A stretch of 64,000 nt of DNA. It comes from Paraburkholderia sp. BCC1884. GTDB taxonomy: Bacteria; Pseudomonadota; Gammaproteobacteria; Burkholderiales; Burkholderiaceae. The translations under genes were made by a program, and so were the position numbers. The stretch is taken from NCBI RefSeq assembly GCF_900996225.1, contig NZ_CAAJGL010000066.1:1-64000 (forward strand), given 5' to 3'. The notes under the pieces are model-generated. The model saw only the letters and a list, made by a program, of their open reading frames with translations. It made no database searches and was not told the DNA's origin. This document shows, in pieces, positions 47,571 to 55,931 of the stretch (position 1 is its first letter; every line of letters starts with the position of its first letter).

Positions 47571-48533
47571 TTATTTCGTGATCAGATCACACGGCGTTTC
47601 GACCACGCCGGACAACTGCGACTGTTTCTTGTGCTCGCTCAACGCCTTCAACGCGGTATCGATACCGAACACGGCCTGCTTGGCGGCGTACTGATCCGCC
47701 GTGGCGAGCACGCGGCCGTCCTTCAGCATCGGCTTGATCGCGTTGATGTTGTCGTAGCCGACCACCAGCACCTTGCCCTGCTTGCCGGCCGCGCGCACCG
47801 CCGAGACTGCGCCGATCGCCATGTTGTCGTTGCCGGCGAGCAGCGCCTTCAGGTTCGGGTACTCGTTGAGCATGGCAGCGGCGACCGCGTTGCCCTTGTC
47901 GATTTCCCATTCGCCCGACTGCACCGAGACGACTTTCGCGCCGACGGTCTGCATCGCGTCCTTGAAGCCCGCGGTACGCTGCTGCGCGTTGGTGGTGGTC
48001 GAGACGCCTTCGATGATGCCGACTTCGTCGCCCGACTTGAGTTTTTTGGCCAGGTAATCACCGACCTTCTGCGCGCCCTTGCGGTTATCCGGACCCACGA
48101 ACGGCACGTTCAGGTCTTTCGACTTGAGCACGTCCGGATCGAGCCGGTTGTCGATATTCACGACGATGATGCCCGCATCCACCGCTTTCTTGACGACCGG
48201 CACCAGCGCCTTCGAATCGGCCGGCGCCAGCACGATCACGTCGACCTTCGACACGATCATCTGCTCGACGATGCGGATCTGGTTGGCGGTATCGGTTTCG
48301 TCCTTGATGCCGTTGGTGATCAGGTCGAACTGCGAGGAGTTGTGCTTCTGATAGTCCTTCGCGCCGGTTTCCATGGTGAGGAAGAACTCGTTGGCGAGGG
48401 ACTTCATCACCAACGCGACCCTCGGCTTATGGGCCGGCGTGCTCTGCGCGTAGGCGGAAGAAAAGGGCAAGGCGGCGGTTGCGGTGGCGAGAACTGCAGC
48501 CGTCAGGATGCGGCGGCGAATGCGTTGGCTCAT
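47571..48533 (-). CDS. rbsB: Sugar ABC transporter periplasmic binding protein, RbsB-like
   Basis: A 320-residue exported binding protein. The signal peptide (MSQRIRRRILTAAVLATATA, ending AYAQ near residue 30) leads into PRVALVMKSLANEFFLTMET, the usual start of the fold. The ATG at 48533, six bases after GGAG, is chosen over one two codons upstream that abuts the ribosome site. It is the first gene of the operon, downstream of a perfect LacI-type operator. Confidence 0.9.
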   Translation of the reverse strand: MSQRIRRRILTAAVLATATAALPFSSAYAQSTPAHKPRVALVMKSLANEFFLTMETGAKDYQKHNSSQFDLITNGIKDETDTANQIRIVEQMIVSKVDVIVLAPADSKALVPVVKKAVDAGIIVVNIDNRLDPDVLKSKDLNVPFVGPDNRKGAQKVGDYLAKKLKSGDEVGIIEGVSTTTNAQQRTAGFKDAMQTVGAKVVSVQSGEWEIDKGNAVAAAMLNEYPNLKALLAGNDNMAIGAVSAVRAAGKQGKVLVVGYDNINAIKPMLKDGRVLATADQYAAKQAVFGIDTALKALSEHKKQSQLSGVVETPCDLITK

Positions 48534-48586
48534 GCACATCTCCAGGGTCTGGCGGGCTCGAGGCGAGCCGTATTTTTAGTGTCGCG

Positions 48587-48600
48587 CGCAAACGTTTGCG
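48587..48600. promoter_or_regulatory. LacI-family operator upstream of rbsB
   Basis: CGCAAACGTTTGCG is a perfect 14-bp palindrome with the central CG step typical of LacI-family sites. It begins 53 bases upstream of the rbsB ATG and is probably bound by the regulator encoded at 43323. Confidence 0.8.
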
Positions 48601-48897
48601 AGGCCCATTCTCAGCGTTGCCCAGGCGCATTGTCAACGATTCGCGGTGTTGCAGTGCGTCGGCGCACGGAGTGTGCGTCGACGCGCTGCGGCCACTCGAT
48701 TCGTGCCGGTAAGCTGGGTCGGCGCGCCGGCGGGCAACATGTGGCAAGGGTCCTTCGCGCGGTCCGTGCGCGGCGGTTTTTTGCCGCCGGTTGCAAGGTC
48801 AGCGACCGGCGGGCCGCCTATGCTGGACTTTTATTGCGCACGGTGCAAGCGCGGAGACTACGAAGAAAGCACAACGTAAGCCCGTTGCACAACCGGA
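48601..48897. other. Intergenic region between corA and the rbs operator
   Basis: About 300 bases. A 77-codon plus-strand frame (48646-48879) ends in a Cys-containing segment but has no convincing ribosome site, so it was not called. The upstream promoter elements of rbsB lie here. Confidence 0.4.
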
Positions 48898-49875
48898 TCA
48901 GAGCCACCCGGCCTTACGGAAGCGCCAGAACAGCACGACGTCGACCGCGAACATGACCGCGATACAGATCGGATAACCGTATTTGTAGTGCAGTTCGGGA
49001 ATGCTCTGGAAATTCATCCCGTAGATGCCGGCGATCATGGTCGGCACGGCAAACAGTGCGGCGAACGAGCCGAGCCGCTTGGTCACTTCGCTTTCGGCGA
49101 GGGAAATCATGCCGAGGTTGACCTGCACCGCGGTGACGACCATTTCGCGCCGGCCGTCGATGATCCGCACGATCCGCTCGAGATGGTCGTAGACATCGCG
49201 GAAGTAAGCCTGCATGCCCGCACAGACGCTCGGAATGCGACCGCCCGTGAGTTTGCCGACGGCTTCCTGCAACGGCGCGATATGGTGATGCAGGATCACG
49301 AGGCGCCGTTTCAACGAGTACAGGTCTTCGATGATCGCGCGCGAGGCCGCCGAGTTGTTATGTTCGAAGATACGGTCTTCGAGCGCCTCGATCTCGGTGT
49401 TCATGGCCTCGATGATCGGGAAATAGCGATCCACGATGTCGTCGGCGAGCGCGTACAGCACGAAGGCCGAGCCCTCCTTGAGCAAGCCCGGCTCGCGCTC
49501 GCAACGCGCGCGTACGTTCTGAAAGCCCGCGCGCGTGCCGCGGCGCACCGACAGCACATAATTTTTCCCGACGAACACGTCGACCTCGCCGATCAGCAAC
49601 TCGCTGTCTTCGTCCATTTCGACCGTGTGCATGACGGCGAAAAGCGACTCGCCGTATTCCTCGATCTTGGGACGCTGGTGACCGTTCTGGGCATCTTCGA
49701 TGGCGAGTTCGTGCAGACCGAACTCGTGTTTCATCACCGCCAGTTCGCCCGGCCCCGGATCTTTCAGCGCGACCCAGACGAAACATTCAGGCCGCGCCAC
49801 GTAGTCGCTGATGCTATCGATATCGATGTCAGCCAGCTTACGGCCGTCCTGATAGGCGGCACAATTGATCAGCAT
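48898..49875 (-). CDS. corA: CorA-type magnesium/divalent cation channel
   Basis: A 325-residue channel. The cytoplasmic part holds a long helix (EALEDRIFEHNNSAASRAII onward) and the C-terminus has two membrane helices joined by the selectivity motif YGMNF, ending in the basic anchor WRFRKAGWL. It forms a pentamer that admits Mg2+ and often Co2+ or Ni2+. It stands alone in its direction between a small lipoprotein gene and the rbs operon. Confidence 0.94.
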   Translation of the reverse strand: MLINCAAYQDGRKLADIDIDSISDYVARPECFVWVALKDPGPGELAVMKHEFGLHELAIEDAQNGHQRPKIEEYGESLFAVMHTVEMDEDSELLIGEVDVFVGKNYVLSVRRGTRAGFQNVRARCEREPGLLKEGSAFVLYALADDIVDRYFPIIEAMNTEIEALEDRIFEHNNSAASRAIIEDLYSLKRRLVILHHHIAPLQEAVGKLTGGRIPSVCAGMQAYFRDVYDHLERIVRIIDGRREMVVTAVQVNLGMISLAESEVTKRLGSFAALFAVPTMIAGIYGMNFQSIPELHYKYGYPICIAVMFAVDVVLFWRFRKAGWL

Positions 49876-50031
49876 GTTGGATTACCTTGAAAACGGAACA
49901 GACCGGGCTTGCTCATGGCCCTGAAGGCCGCCGGATCTGCATGGACGAATAGAGGCCAGCCGCCATGTTACGGGCTCCGCGTGACCGTCATGTATCCAAT
50001 TGTTAAATGACACGAGGCCCGCTGCGTCCCG

Positions 50032-50472
50032 CTACTGGGCAACCCTGCGCAGCGCAATCCGGTGATCGTCGCCGAAAACGATCGATGCGCGGTTCGTGTA
50101 GCGCGTATCGGCCGTGACCGTGAAAGGCATTTCGACCACCGGATCGAACTGCGTCGACACACCGATGCGATGCACACCCGGACTCAGATAAAACACCACG
50201 TGCTCGCCGTTCATCAGATCGGTGACCTGCTCGCCGTCCACATAGACGAGCGCATCCCGAAAGCGCACGATCACGTCGCGCGAGCGTTCGCGCCGCACGT
50301 CGACGGCCACCAGCCCTGTGCCAGGCTCGGTGTAGCCGGGTTGCACGATGCGTGCCGCGGGCACCGGCTTGAACGGAACGGGCTCGGCCGGCGCGGCAGC
50401 GCAGCCGGCAAGCACCGCCACGGCCAGCGTCAGCAGCGCGGCCCGGCAGTGGTCATAGAGGCGTGTTGGCAT
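50032..50472 (-). CDS. Small lipoprotein, 146 aa
   Basis: An exported protein with a lipoprotein signal peptide and lipobox LAGC (Cys near residue 23). The mature part is strand-rich, with DALVYVDGEQVTDLMNGEHV and FYLSPGVHRIGVST, a PEGA-like pattern seen in small envelope proteins. GGGGAA precedes the ATG. Function unknown; it faces away from the CydX-like gene. Confidence 0.78.
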   Translation of the reverse strand: MPTRLYDHCRAALLTLAVAVLAGCAAAPAEPVPFKPVPAARIVQPGYTEPGTGLVAVDVRRERSRDVIVRFRDALVYVDGEQVTDLMNGEHVVFYLSPGVHRIGVSTQFDPVVEMPFTVTADTRYTNRASIVFGDDHRIALRRVAQ

Positions 50473-50728
50473 GTTGTTCCCCTTCTTTATTGTTGGTCAC
50501 GGTCCTGTGCTCGGCGATGCTTTGCCATGCCGACGGCCCCCGCTGATCCGTTGGCATCGATCATAGCAACGCGCGAGCATTGCGCCAGCCTGGCCGAACG
50601 GCTAACCGGCCGATCCGCCAGCTCCCCTTGCACGGCGTCGCGTTCTTCTTCATGATCGCTGCAAAGGGCGCCGCCGTGGACAGCTTGCCCTGCGGACTTA
50701 CCCTCGGTCGCGTTTCAAGGAGACTGCT

Positions 50729-50878
50729 ATGTGGTATTTCACCTGGATTCTTGGCATCGGCGTGGCGTTGGGCTTCGGCATCATCAATGTCATGTGGCTG
50801 GAAGCAGGTGGCAAGTTCGCCCGTGACCCGCAACGCGCCGTCGCTGCGTCCGCGCGGCCGGACGACACGTCGTCGTGA
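50729..50878 (+). CDS. cydX: CydX/YbgT-like single-pass membrane microprotein, 49 aa
   Basis: Begins MWYFTWILGIGVALGFGIIN followed by VMWLEAGG, which closely matches the MWYFAWILG...LE pattern of CydX, the small subunit that stabilises cytochrome bd oxidase. The rest is a short polar tail. AAGGAG is well spaced before the ATG. The surprise is context: no cydA or cydB lies nearby. Its stop overlaps a GTG start of a P-loop kinase gene (GTGA), so the two are translationally coupled. It may serve cydAB elsewhere or be recruited to another role. The symbol is by resemblance. Confidence 0.8.
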   Translation: MWYFTWILGIGVALGFGIINVMWLEAGGKFARDPQRAVAASARPDDTSS

Positions 50879-51495
50879 CTTGCCTGGTGTTCTTTTGCGG
50901 TCATGCGGGCACGGGCAAAACCACGCTCGCTAAAAAACTGCTCGGGCCGCTCATGCGCGCGAGCGCCGCGCCTTTCTGTCTGCTCGACAAAGACACGCTC
51001 TACGGCGGCTACAGCGCGGCCGCGATGTCCATGCTGACGGGCGACCCAAACGACCGCGACAGCCCACTGTTCCTCGAACATCTGCGCGACCCGGAATATC
51101 GCGGCCTGCTGGACACCGCGCGTGACAATCTCGAGCTCGGCGTCAACGCGCTGGTGGTCGCGCCGCTGTCGCGCGAAGTGCGCGAGCGGCGTCTGTTCGA
51201 TCATGAATGGCTGGGTGTGGGCGACGAGGTGAAATTGCGCGTCGTGTGGGTTCACATCGCCGAAGAGACGGCACGGACGCGGATCGTCGAACGCGGCGAT
51301 CCCAACGATGCCTACAAGCTCGCCCATTGGAACGAATACCGGCAGCGCCGCTTCGTGCCAGACGGCGAGATGAGTGTCGATCTGCTGATGTTCGACAACA
51401 CCGCGCCTACAGCGTCGGATTACGAGGCGCTGCTCGCACGCCTTGTCGGCGAACCCTACGGGGCGGCGTCGATGCAGCCGCCGCTGCCGGTGTAG
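50875..51495 (+). CDS. P-loop kinase-like ATPase coupled to CydX-like gene
   Basis: A 206-residue protein that starts at GTG inside the end of the CydX-like gene. Walker A is FFCGHAGTGKTTLAKKLLG (Lys15), followed by LLDKDTLYGG, a Walker B-like VNALVVAPL, and VWVHIAEETARTRIVERGD, where an Arg-rich lid region follows. This is the layout of small-molecule and zeta-toxin-like kinases (AAA_33 type). Substrate unknown. A strong terminator follows, so the two genes form a complete short operon. Confidence 0.82.
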   Translation: MTCLVFFCGHAGTGKTTLAKKLLGPLMRASAAPFCLLDKDTLYGGYSAAAMSMLTGDPNDRDSPLFLEHLRDPEYRGLLDTARDNLELGVNALVVAPLSREVRERRLFDHEWLGVGDEVKLRVVWVHIAEETARTRIVERGDPNDAYKLAHWNEYRQRRFVPDGEMSVDLLMFDNTAPTASDYEALLARLVGEPYGAASMQPPLPV

Positions 51496-51535
51496 AGCGC
51501 GCGCGAATGGGATCCCCTGCCCTCGAGTAGAAACG

Positions 51536-51565
51536 GAAACGCCCCGCAAAAGCGGGGCGTTTCTT
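51536..51565 (+). terminator. Rho-independent terminator of the cydX-like/kinase operon
   Basis: A 12-bp perfect stem (GAAACGCCCCGC with GCGGGGCGTTTC) around AAAA, followed by TT. It may also serve minus-strand transcripts. Confidence 0.9.
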
Positions 51566-51653
51566 CGGGACATTGCCCCACGCTCTGTACGGAAGCGGTC
51601 CTCTCTAACCGCCCTGTCGCACGGCCCTCGGTTTTGTATCGCTGAAGCGCGCC

Positions 51654-52751
51654 TTACACCGTCGCCATCGCGTCCAGCGTCTCGCCTTCATACAACTGAC
51701 CGAAGCGGTTCGCCAGGAAGTCGCGCAACGACACCTGCTCCTGACGCACGAAACCGCTTTGCGGCAACTTCTGTTCGCGGAACAGATCGAGCACCGCGCA
51801 CATCGCGCCGGCCGTGGTGATCTGGATCGCGCTCATCGGCACACCGCACACGGTCTTGGCGAAAATCTTGCGGGTGAAGACTTCCTGCACGAGTTGGCCG
51901 TCGCGCATGCCGCTGACCGTGATGAACACCAGCACGACGTCCTGTGCGGTAGACGGCACCGACCGGCGCATGATGTTCTTCAGCGTATCGCGGTCGCTGG
52001 CAAGGCGCAGGTCTTCGAGCAGGAACTGCATCAGATTGCGGTGGCCCGGATAGCGCACCGACTTGTAATCGAGCGATTCGACGCGGCCCGAGAGGGTTTC
52101 ACACAACGTGCCGAGACCACCGGAAGTATTGAAGGCTTCGTACTCGGTGCCGTCGAGCGAAAAGTGTTCGAGGCCTTCGAGCGGCTGCACCCACTGCGTG
52201 CGGCTGTCGCGAATCGCTTCGCACGGCTGGCAGTATTCGTTGATGAGACCGTCCACGCTCCACGTCAGGTTGTACTTCAGCGCATTGGTCGGGAACTCGG
52301 GCAATGCGCCGACGCGCATCTTGACGTCGCGGATCTCCGTGAAGCGGTTCGCCAGTTCGTGCGCGGCAATCCCGATGAAGCCCGGCGCGAGGCCGCATTG
52401 CGGCATGAAAGCATGCTCGGCGTCGTCGGCGATGGCGCGGATCGCGGCGGTGGCGCGCACGTCTTCGGTCAGATCGAAGTAATGCACGCCCGCGCCTTTT
52501 GCCGCGGACGCCACGTTCACGGCGAGGTAATACGGTAGCGCGTTGACGAGCGCGTCGAAGCCCTGCACGGCGGCGCGCAACGCGGCGGCATCGGCGGAAT
52601 CGACGCGGCGGGTCGGGATGCCTTGAGCGGCGAGTTTGTCGAGCGCGTGCTGGTCGCGGTCGAAGGCGACGACGTCGTAATCGCCGGTTTCGCGCAACAT
52701 GTGGGCGATGGTGTGACCGATCAAACCTGCACCAACGATGGCTACTTTCAT
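51654..52751 (-). CDS. Saccharopine dehydrogenase family protein
   Basis: A 365-residue oxidoreductase. The NAD(P) site is VAIVGAGLIGHTIAHMLRET and the C-terminal catalytic domain includes MPQCGLAPGFIGIAAHEL and FNTSGGLGTLCETLSGRVE, typical of the bacterial saccharopine dehydrogenase/carboxynorspermidine synthase-like family. Relatives take part in lysine catabolism. The Lrp-type regulator 2.6 kb upstream may be its original partner, now separated by a type VI secretion remnant. Exact reaction unproven. Confidence 0.87.
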   Translation of the reverse strand: MKVAIVGAGLIGHTIAHMLRETGDYDVVAFDRDQHALDKLAAQGIPTRRVDSADAAALRAAVQGFDALVNALPYYLAVNVASAAKGAGVHYFDLTEDVRATAAIRAIADDAEHAFMPQCGLAPGFIGIAAHELANRFTEIRDVKMRVGALPEFPTNALKYNLTWSVDGLINEYCQPCEAIRDSRTQWVQPLEGLEHFSLDGTEYEAFNTSGGLGTLCETLSGRVESLDYKSVRYPGHRNLMQFLLEDLRLASDRDTLKNIMRRSVPSTAQDVVLVFITVSGMRDGQLVQEVFTRKIFAKTVCGVPMSAIQITTAGAMCAVLDLFREQKLPQSGFVRQEQVSLRDFLANRFGQLYEGETLDAMATV

Positions 52752-53148
52752 GCGCTTCTCCTGATCGACCGGCGCTGGCGTTCTAAAGCGAACTCCGGTC
52801 TATTCTCTGTGCTGTCTCCAGCTTGGAAAGTGCACGGCGCACAAGGCGCCGCGCCCGGCGGGCTGAACCCATGGGCAACAGTTTAGGGAGAAGCAAAATC
52901 AGTTCATACGCGCAAAATGCTGCGCTTTGACTATCAGTTTCGACGTTATGACGAAGTATTCAGTCAATATGTCGAAATGGTGTTAACACGGTCTGAAGAG
53001 CATGTCCCTCCTTCGAGGTCAACAGAGCGACAGCACTCAACTCATAACCGCGCCGCGGCCGCGCATCGACGGATGAAATCGGATCGTCGAACGCCGAGAT
53101 TGCAAACTAATCCGACGAACCGTGGGCTAAGCACCGTGGTGCCGGCAA
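52752..53148. other. Intergenic region upstream of the saccharopine dehydrogenase gene
   Basis: About 400 bases with no gene. It should hold the promoter of the gene at 52751. The stretch 52890-52990 is relatively AT-rich and could contain regulator sites, but I see no clear dyad. Confidence 0.4.
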
Positions 53149-53796
53149 TCAATTTACCTTCGTCGGCGCAACACACTTAAAAAATTCCGCTGGCAGATTC
53201 AGCCTTTTGAATACTTCGGCGGCGTTCTTCTCGTCCAGTTGTGTTGTGCTCGCAAATTGCGTCAATGTCTGTGAGGCTTGGGGTGCGAAACAGAATGACT
53301 CATTGCTTTCATCGTAAGCCAGCACACGCCATACTGTCGTTTTAATTCGCTTTCCATAGCTAGTCGGGAAGATCACAAGTGGAAACGCACTTTTTTCGAT
53401 AGTAACGATTAGTGGGCGATTAAATCCGACACATTGATCATCGTGGAAATCGCCAAGCCCCACATGGGAAAACTGTATCGGCGTCAAATAGTCCGTGTCA
53501 GCCTTGTAGATCAGGACGTCACACTGACCGGATCGCAGTGCATGGCTGTCCGCATTACCGTTGAGAACAGGCAGTAGCCAAGCTTGGTTCTGACCGGATG
53601 TAAACGAGAGGATATCGCTCGTAGCAACATTAAATGCCTGGTTGCCACCACGGTTTGTATACAGGACGCTGATCGATTGTTCAATCAGATCACTAATCTC
53701 AAGCCGATCGTGTTTGACCGCCGGCCCTTCTGCCCACGTGACCGTCGAAGAAGCCGCTAGAAGAGTGAGAGCTAGCAAAGCAAGTCGAATTTTCAT
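53149..53796 (-). CDS. Exported protein, candidate type VI immunity protein
   Basis: A 215-residue protein with a signal peptide (MKIRLALLALTLLAASSTVT, cleaved after TWA). It contains several Cys (SGQCDVLIY, DQCVGFN, SFCFAPQ, FFKCVA) that could form disulfides in the periplasm. Its codon use is less GC-biased than neighbours, a sign of transfer. Its ATG overlaps the stop of a truncated reading frame (ATGA) that lies next to a truncated vgrG. In type VI loci such a position is usual for an immunity gene that blocks a periplasm-acting effector. I do not recognise the family. Confidence 0.65.
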   Translation of the reverse strand: MKIRLALLALTLLAASSTVTWAEGPAVKHDRLEISDLIEQSISVLYTNRGGNQAFNVATSDILSFTSGQNQAWLLPVLNGNADSHALRSGQCDVLIYKADTDYLTPIQFSHVGLGDFHDDQCVGFNRPLIVTIEKSAFPLVIFPTSYGKRIKTTVWRVLAYDESNESFCFAPQASQTLTQFASTTQLDEKNAAEVFKRLNLPAEFFKCVAPTKVN

Positions 53797-53930
53797 ACCG
53801 GGTTTTCAGGCTCGGGACGTTGAGGTGTGTAATCCACGGTGACCGTGGTTGTCACATCACCGTGGTGTGGGTTAAAAGTCGCAGCTTGCGCCGTGTTCAC
53901 GTCGTCGCTCAGAAAACGCGCAGTGTAATG
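53793..53930 (-). pseudogene. C-terminal tail of a lost reading frame, probably a type VI effector
   Basis: A 45-codon frame with no start of its own reads HYTARFLSDDVNTAQAATFN and goes on to a Thr/Val-rich end, DYTPQRPEPENPV. It stops at the ATG of the exported gene downstream (ATGA), as coupled effector-immunity genes do. At its 5' end it runs into truncated vgrG in a different frame. From memory such endings occur in phospholipase-type (Tle3/DUF3274) effectors next to vgrG, but this is uncertain. The rest of the gene appears deleted. Confidence 0.6.
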
Positions 53931-54700
53931 CGCGTAGCCTTCGGGTTATATACGCTCGACGGGCTCTTGTAGTCGAATGTGCGCGTGGTCAGCAATGCGC
54001 TTTGCAGCGTGCGCGTGCCCGACCATTGTGTGATCGCATCGTTTTCGCTATTCGTACCCGCGCGATAGAACTGCAATGGCGCCAGAGCATCGAAGTTCGA
54101 CAGGTTATCTGTGATGACCAGCGAATGCGATATACCGTCCTGCGCCTGCTGCCAGAAACCGTACAGACCTTCCTCTTCCAGCAGCCGGTGCACGAAGTTC
54201 CAGTCGTACTCGTCCTGCCGGCAATATGAACGAGTCGGTAGCGGCTTGGCCAGCGCAAACCGGAACCGCCCTTGCGCCTCGGGATGCGCATTGAATACAT
54301 CGCTGACGATGTCGTCGACACTCACGTCCTGCCAGATACGCTGATCGCGTCGGAACTTGAGAAAATGCATCCACGATGCAAAACCGATCTGATAGCTCGT
54401 CAGTGCGCTATCGCTGCCAAGCCGACGCGCGGTATGCACGAAGCCGTTATGCGGCAGATAAGATTTGTCGGACTGCTGGATCCAAAGCGTGACGGGTTGC
54501 GCGATCAGCTTTTTGAGTTCGATGTCAGTCGATGTCGACACGACGTCGACCGTGAATTCAAAATGTCGCCCGACGCGTGAATTGCCCATCGCCCGCAGGG
54601 GTGTGAGAACGTCGCTACCCAACGGCGTGTCAAGCGTCAACAATCTGTCGTGCTGCGCGAGTCCGCCCGTGATGGCCGAGACCATATCCTGCGCCCCCAT
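53909..54700 (-). pseudogene. vgrG: Truncated VgrG (type VI secretion spike), N-terminal third
   Basis: 263 codons of the phage-tail-like VgrG N-terminus, with FEFTVDVVSTSTDIELKKLI, WLHFLKF-like text (ASWMHFLKFRRDQRIWQDVS) and CRQDEYDWNFVHRLLEEEGL. Complete VgrG proteins are about 650-1000 residues and carry an OB-fold and a beta-helix needle; both are missing. The frame ends soon after FDYKSPSSVYNPKATRI, a conserved point in mid-protein, where it meets the tail of another gene. GAGG precedes the start. No other type VI structural genes are in the window. The product is unlikely to assemble a spike. Confidence 0.85.
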
Positions 54701-55376
54701 ATGCCCTCTTCTTGTTTCGTGGTCTGATGAATGAGCCCGATTCTACAAGATTTAAGCAATTAATCTGGTCAGCGAATTTTGAGAAAAACATTCGGAATAA
54801 CCTATATGCGGATCGCATTTTTAAATCTGGTATTTGTTACAAAACTATCCAGATTTTTTAGCGCGTTCAGAAGCAGAAACGGGTCAGTCCAATTTCAATT
54901 AATCGGTTATTTTTTGTTTTTTTGTAACCTGCTCCAATTCGAAAGTCTGAAAATGACTGTCGTTACCGAAAATCGTGGCTGCGTTTACTCCAGAAAAAAG
55001 ATACAGCCGTCTTTATGCCCTTTCGATGAATCTAAAGCGTCGTCATTCGACGAAACCGGGCACATCCTCATCAGCAGGCTTTTATCCGAGCAACGTCGGC
55101 GACGCTCTGTGATATCGACTACCCGAAACCACCCGAACCAAGCCCCCCCGACGTCCCCAATTCAGGCGTCACCGTTCACTGCCATCATCCCGCGTCGACG
55201 CAAAGCCCAGTTGGTTAATCGCCCATCGATATACTCGAAACGTGCAGCAGGCCGCAAGCCGGCCAAGCCAACGACAAACCGCATCGCACCATGTCTGTCC
55301 AAATAGCGCCTGCCACCGAAATTATTAAACGCAGATATCGTCGCAATGCAATGCTACAGGACCGCATAGACAAGCC
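54701..55376. other. AT-rich gene-poor stretch next to the type VI remnant
   Basis: About 675 bases. The part 54740-54990 is strikingly AT-rich for this window, with T-runs. A 175-codon plus-strand frame at 54779 has no ribosome site and an uneven composition, so it is not called. Such DNA is typical of the upstream regions of horizontally acquired vgrG islets. Confidence 0.5.
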
Positions 55377-55835
55377 TCACACCATCCCCCGATCGATCTT
55401 GCGCGCAAGAATGATCGAAGTCGTCGTGCGCTCCACGCCTTCGAGTCCGCCGATCTCGTCGAGCAGATCGTTCAACCGGTCAGGCGAGTCCGCACGCAGC
55501 CATGCAACGTAGTCGAACTCACCGCTCACCGCGCACAGCAACTGCACCTCGGGCATCTTGCCCAGGCGCTTTTGCACGGCCGCGCCATGCCTGGGCGCGA
55601 TGATGATCCCGACGTACGCCACGATGCTCGAATCGAGCACGTCCTGCCCGAGCCGCACGCTATAGCCGGCGATCACATTGCTGCGCTCCAGCCGCGCGAT
55701 TCGCGCGATCACGGTGGTGCGCGCCACATCGAGCTGGCGCGCGAGATTGGCCACGCTCTCGCGCGCGTTGGCTTGCAAAAGCGCAACGAGGTTGCGGTCG
55801 AGGTCGTCGAGTTGATCGAGGCGCGGAGGTCTCAT
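55377..55835 (-). CDS. Lrp/AsnC-family transcriptional regulator
   Basis: A 152-residue regulator with an N-terminal HTH (LDDLDRNLVALLQANARESV then ANLARQLDVARTTVIARIAR) and a C-terminal RAM domain (VQLLCAVSGEFDYVAWLRAD). Such proteins respond to amino acids and control amino-acid metabolism. It is in the same direction as the saccharopine dehydrogenase-like gene about 2.6 kb further, a plausible target. Confidence 0.92.
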   Translation of the reverse strand: MRPPRLDQLDDLDRNLVALLQANARESVANLARQLDVARTTVIARIARLERSNVIAGYSVRLGQDVLDSSIVAYVGIIIAPRHGAAVQKRLGKMPEVQLLCAVSGEFDYVAWLRADSPDRLNDLLDEIGGLEGVERTTTSIILARKIDRGMV

Positions 55836-55931
55836 GGGAGCGAAGGAAGTAGGTCAGCGATGGAGCGGATTATCGCGCGTCTTGCATGCGAGGCGACAGC
55901 CTGTTCGACAGGCTCACGGCTAACGTTCACC

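Noticed and set aside
48646..48879. 77-codon open frame with a Cys-containing end upstream of corA
   Set aside because: No ribosome site, and the first part overlaps the rbsB promoter region; evidence too weak for a call.
47556..48956. 466-codon open frame opposite rbsB running into the intergenic region
   Set aside because: Mirrors rbsB codon bias and changes character past it; not a gene.
52752..53148. Possible regulatory dyads upstream of the saccharopine dehydrogenase-like gene
   Set aside because: Only short imperfect matches were seen; none stands out from chance.
54779..55306. 175-codon open frame in the AT-rich region
   Set aside because: No ribosome site; the composition changes from Phe/Leu-rich to Pro/Arg/Ser-rich along its length, and it spans two base-composition zones.
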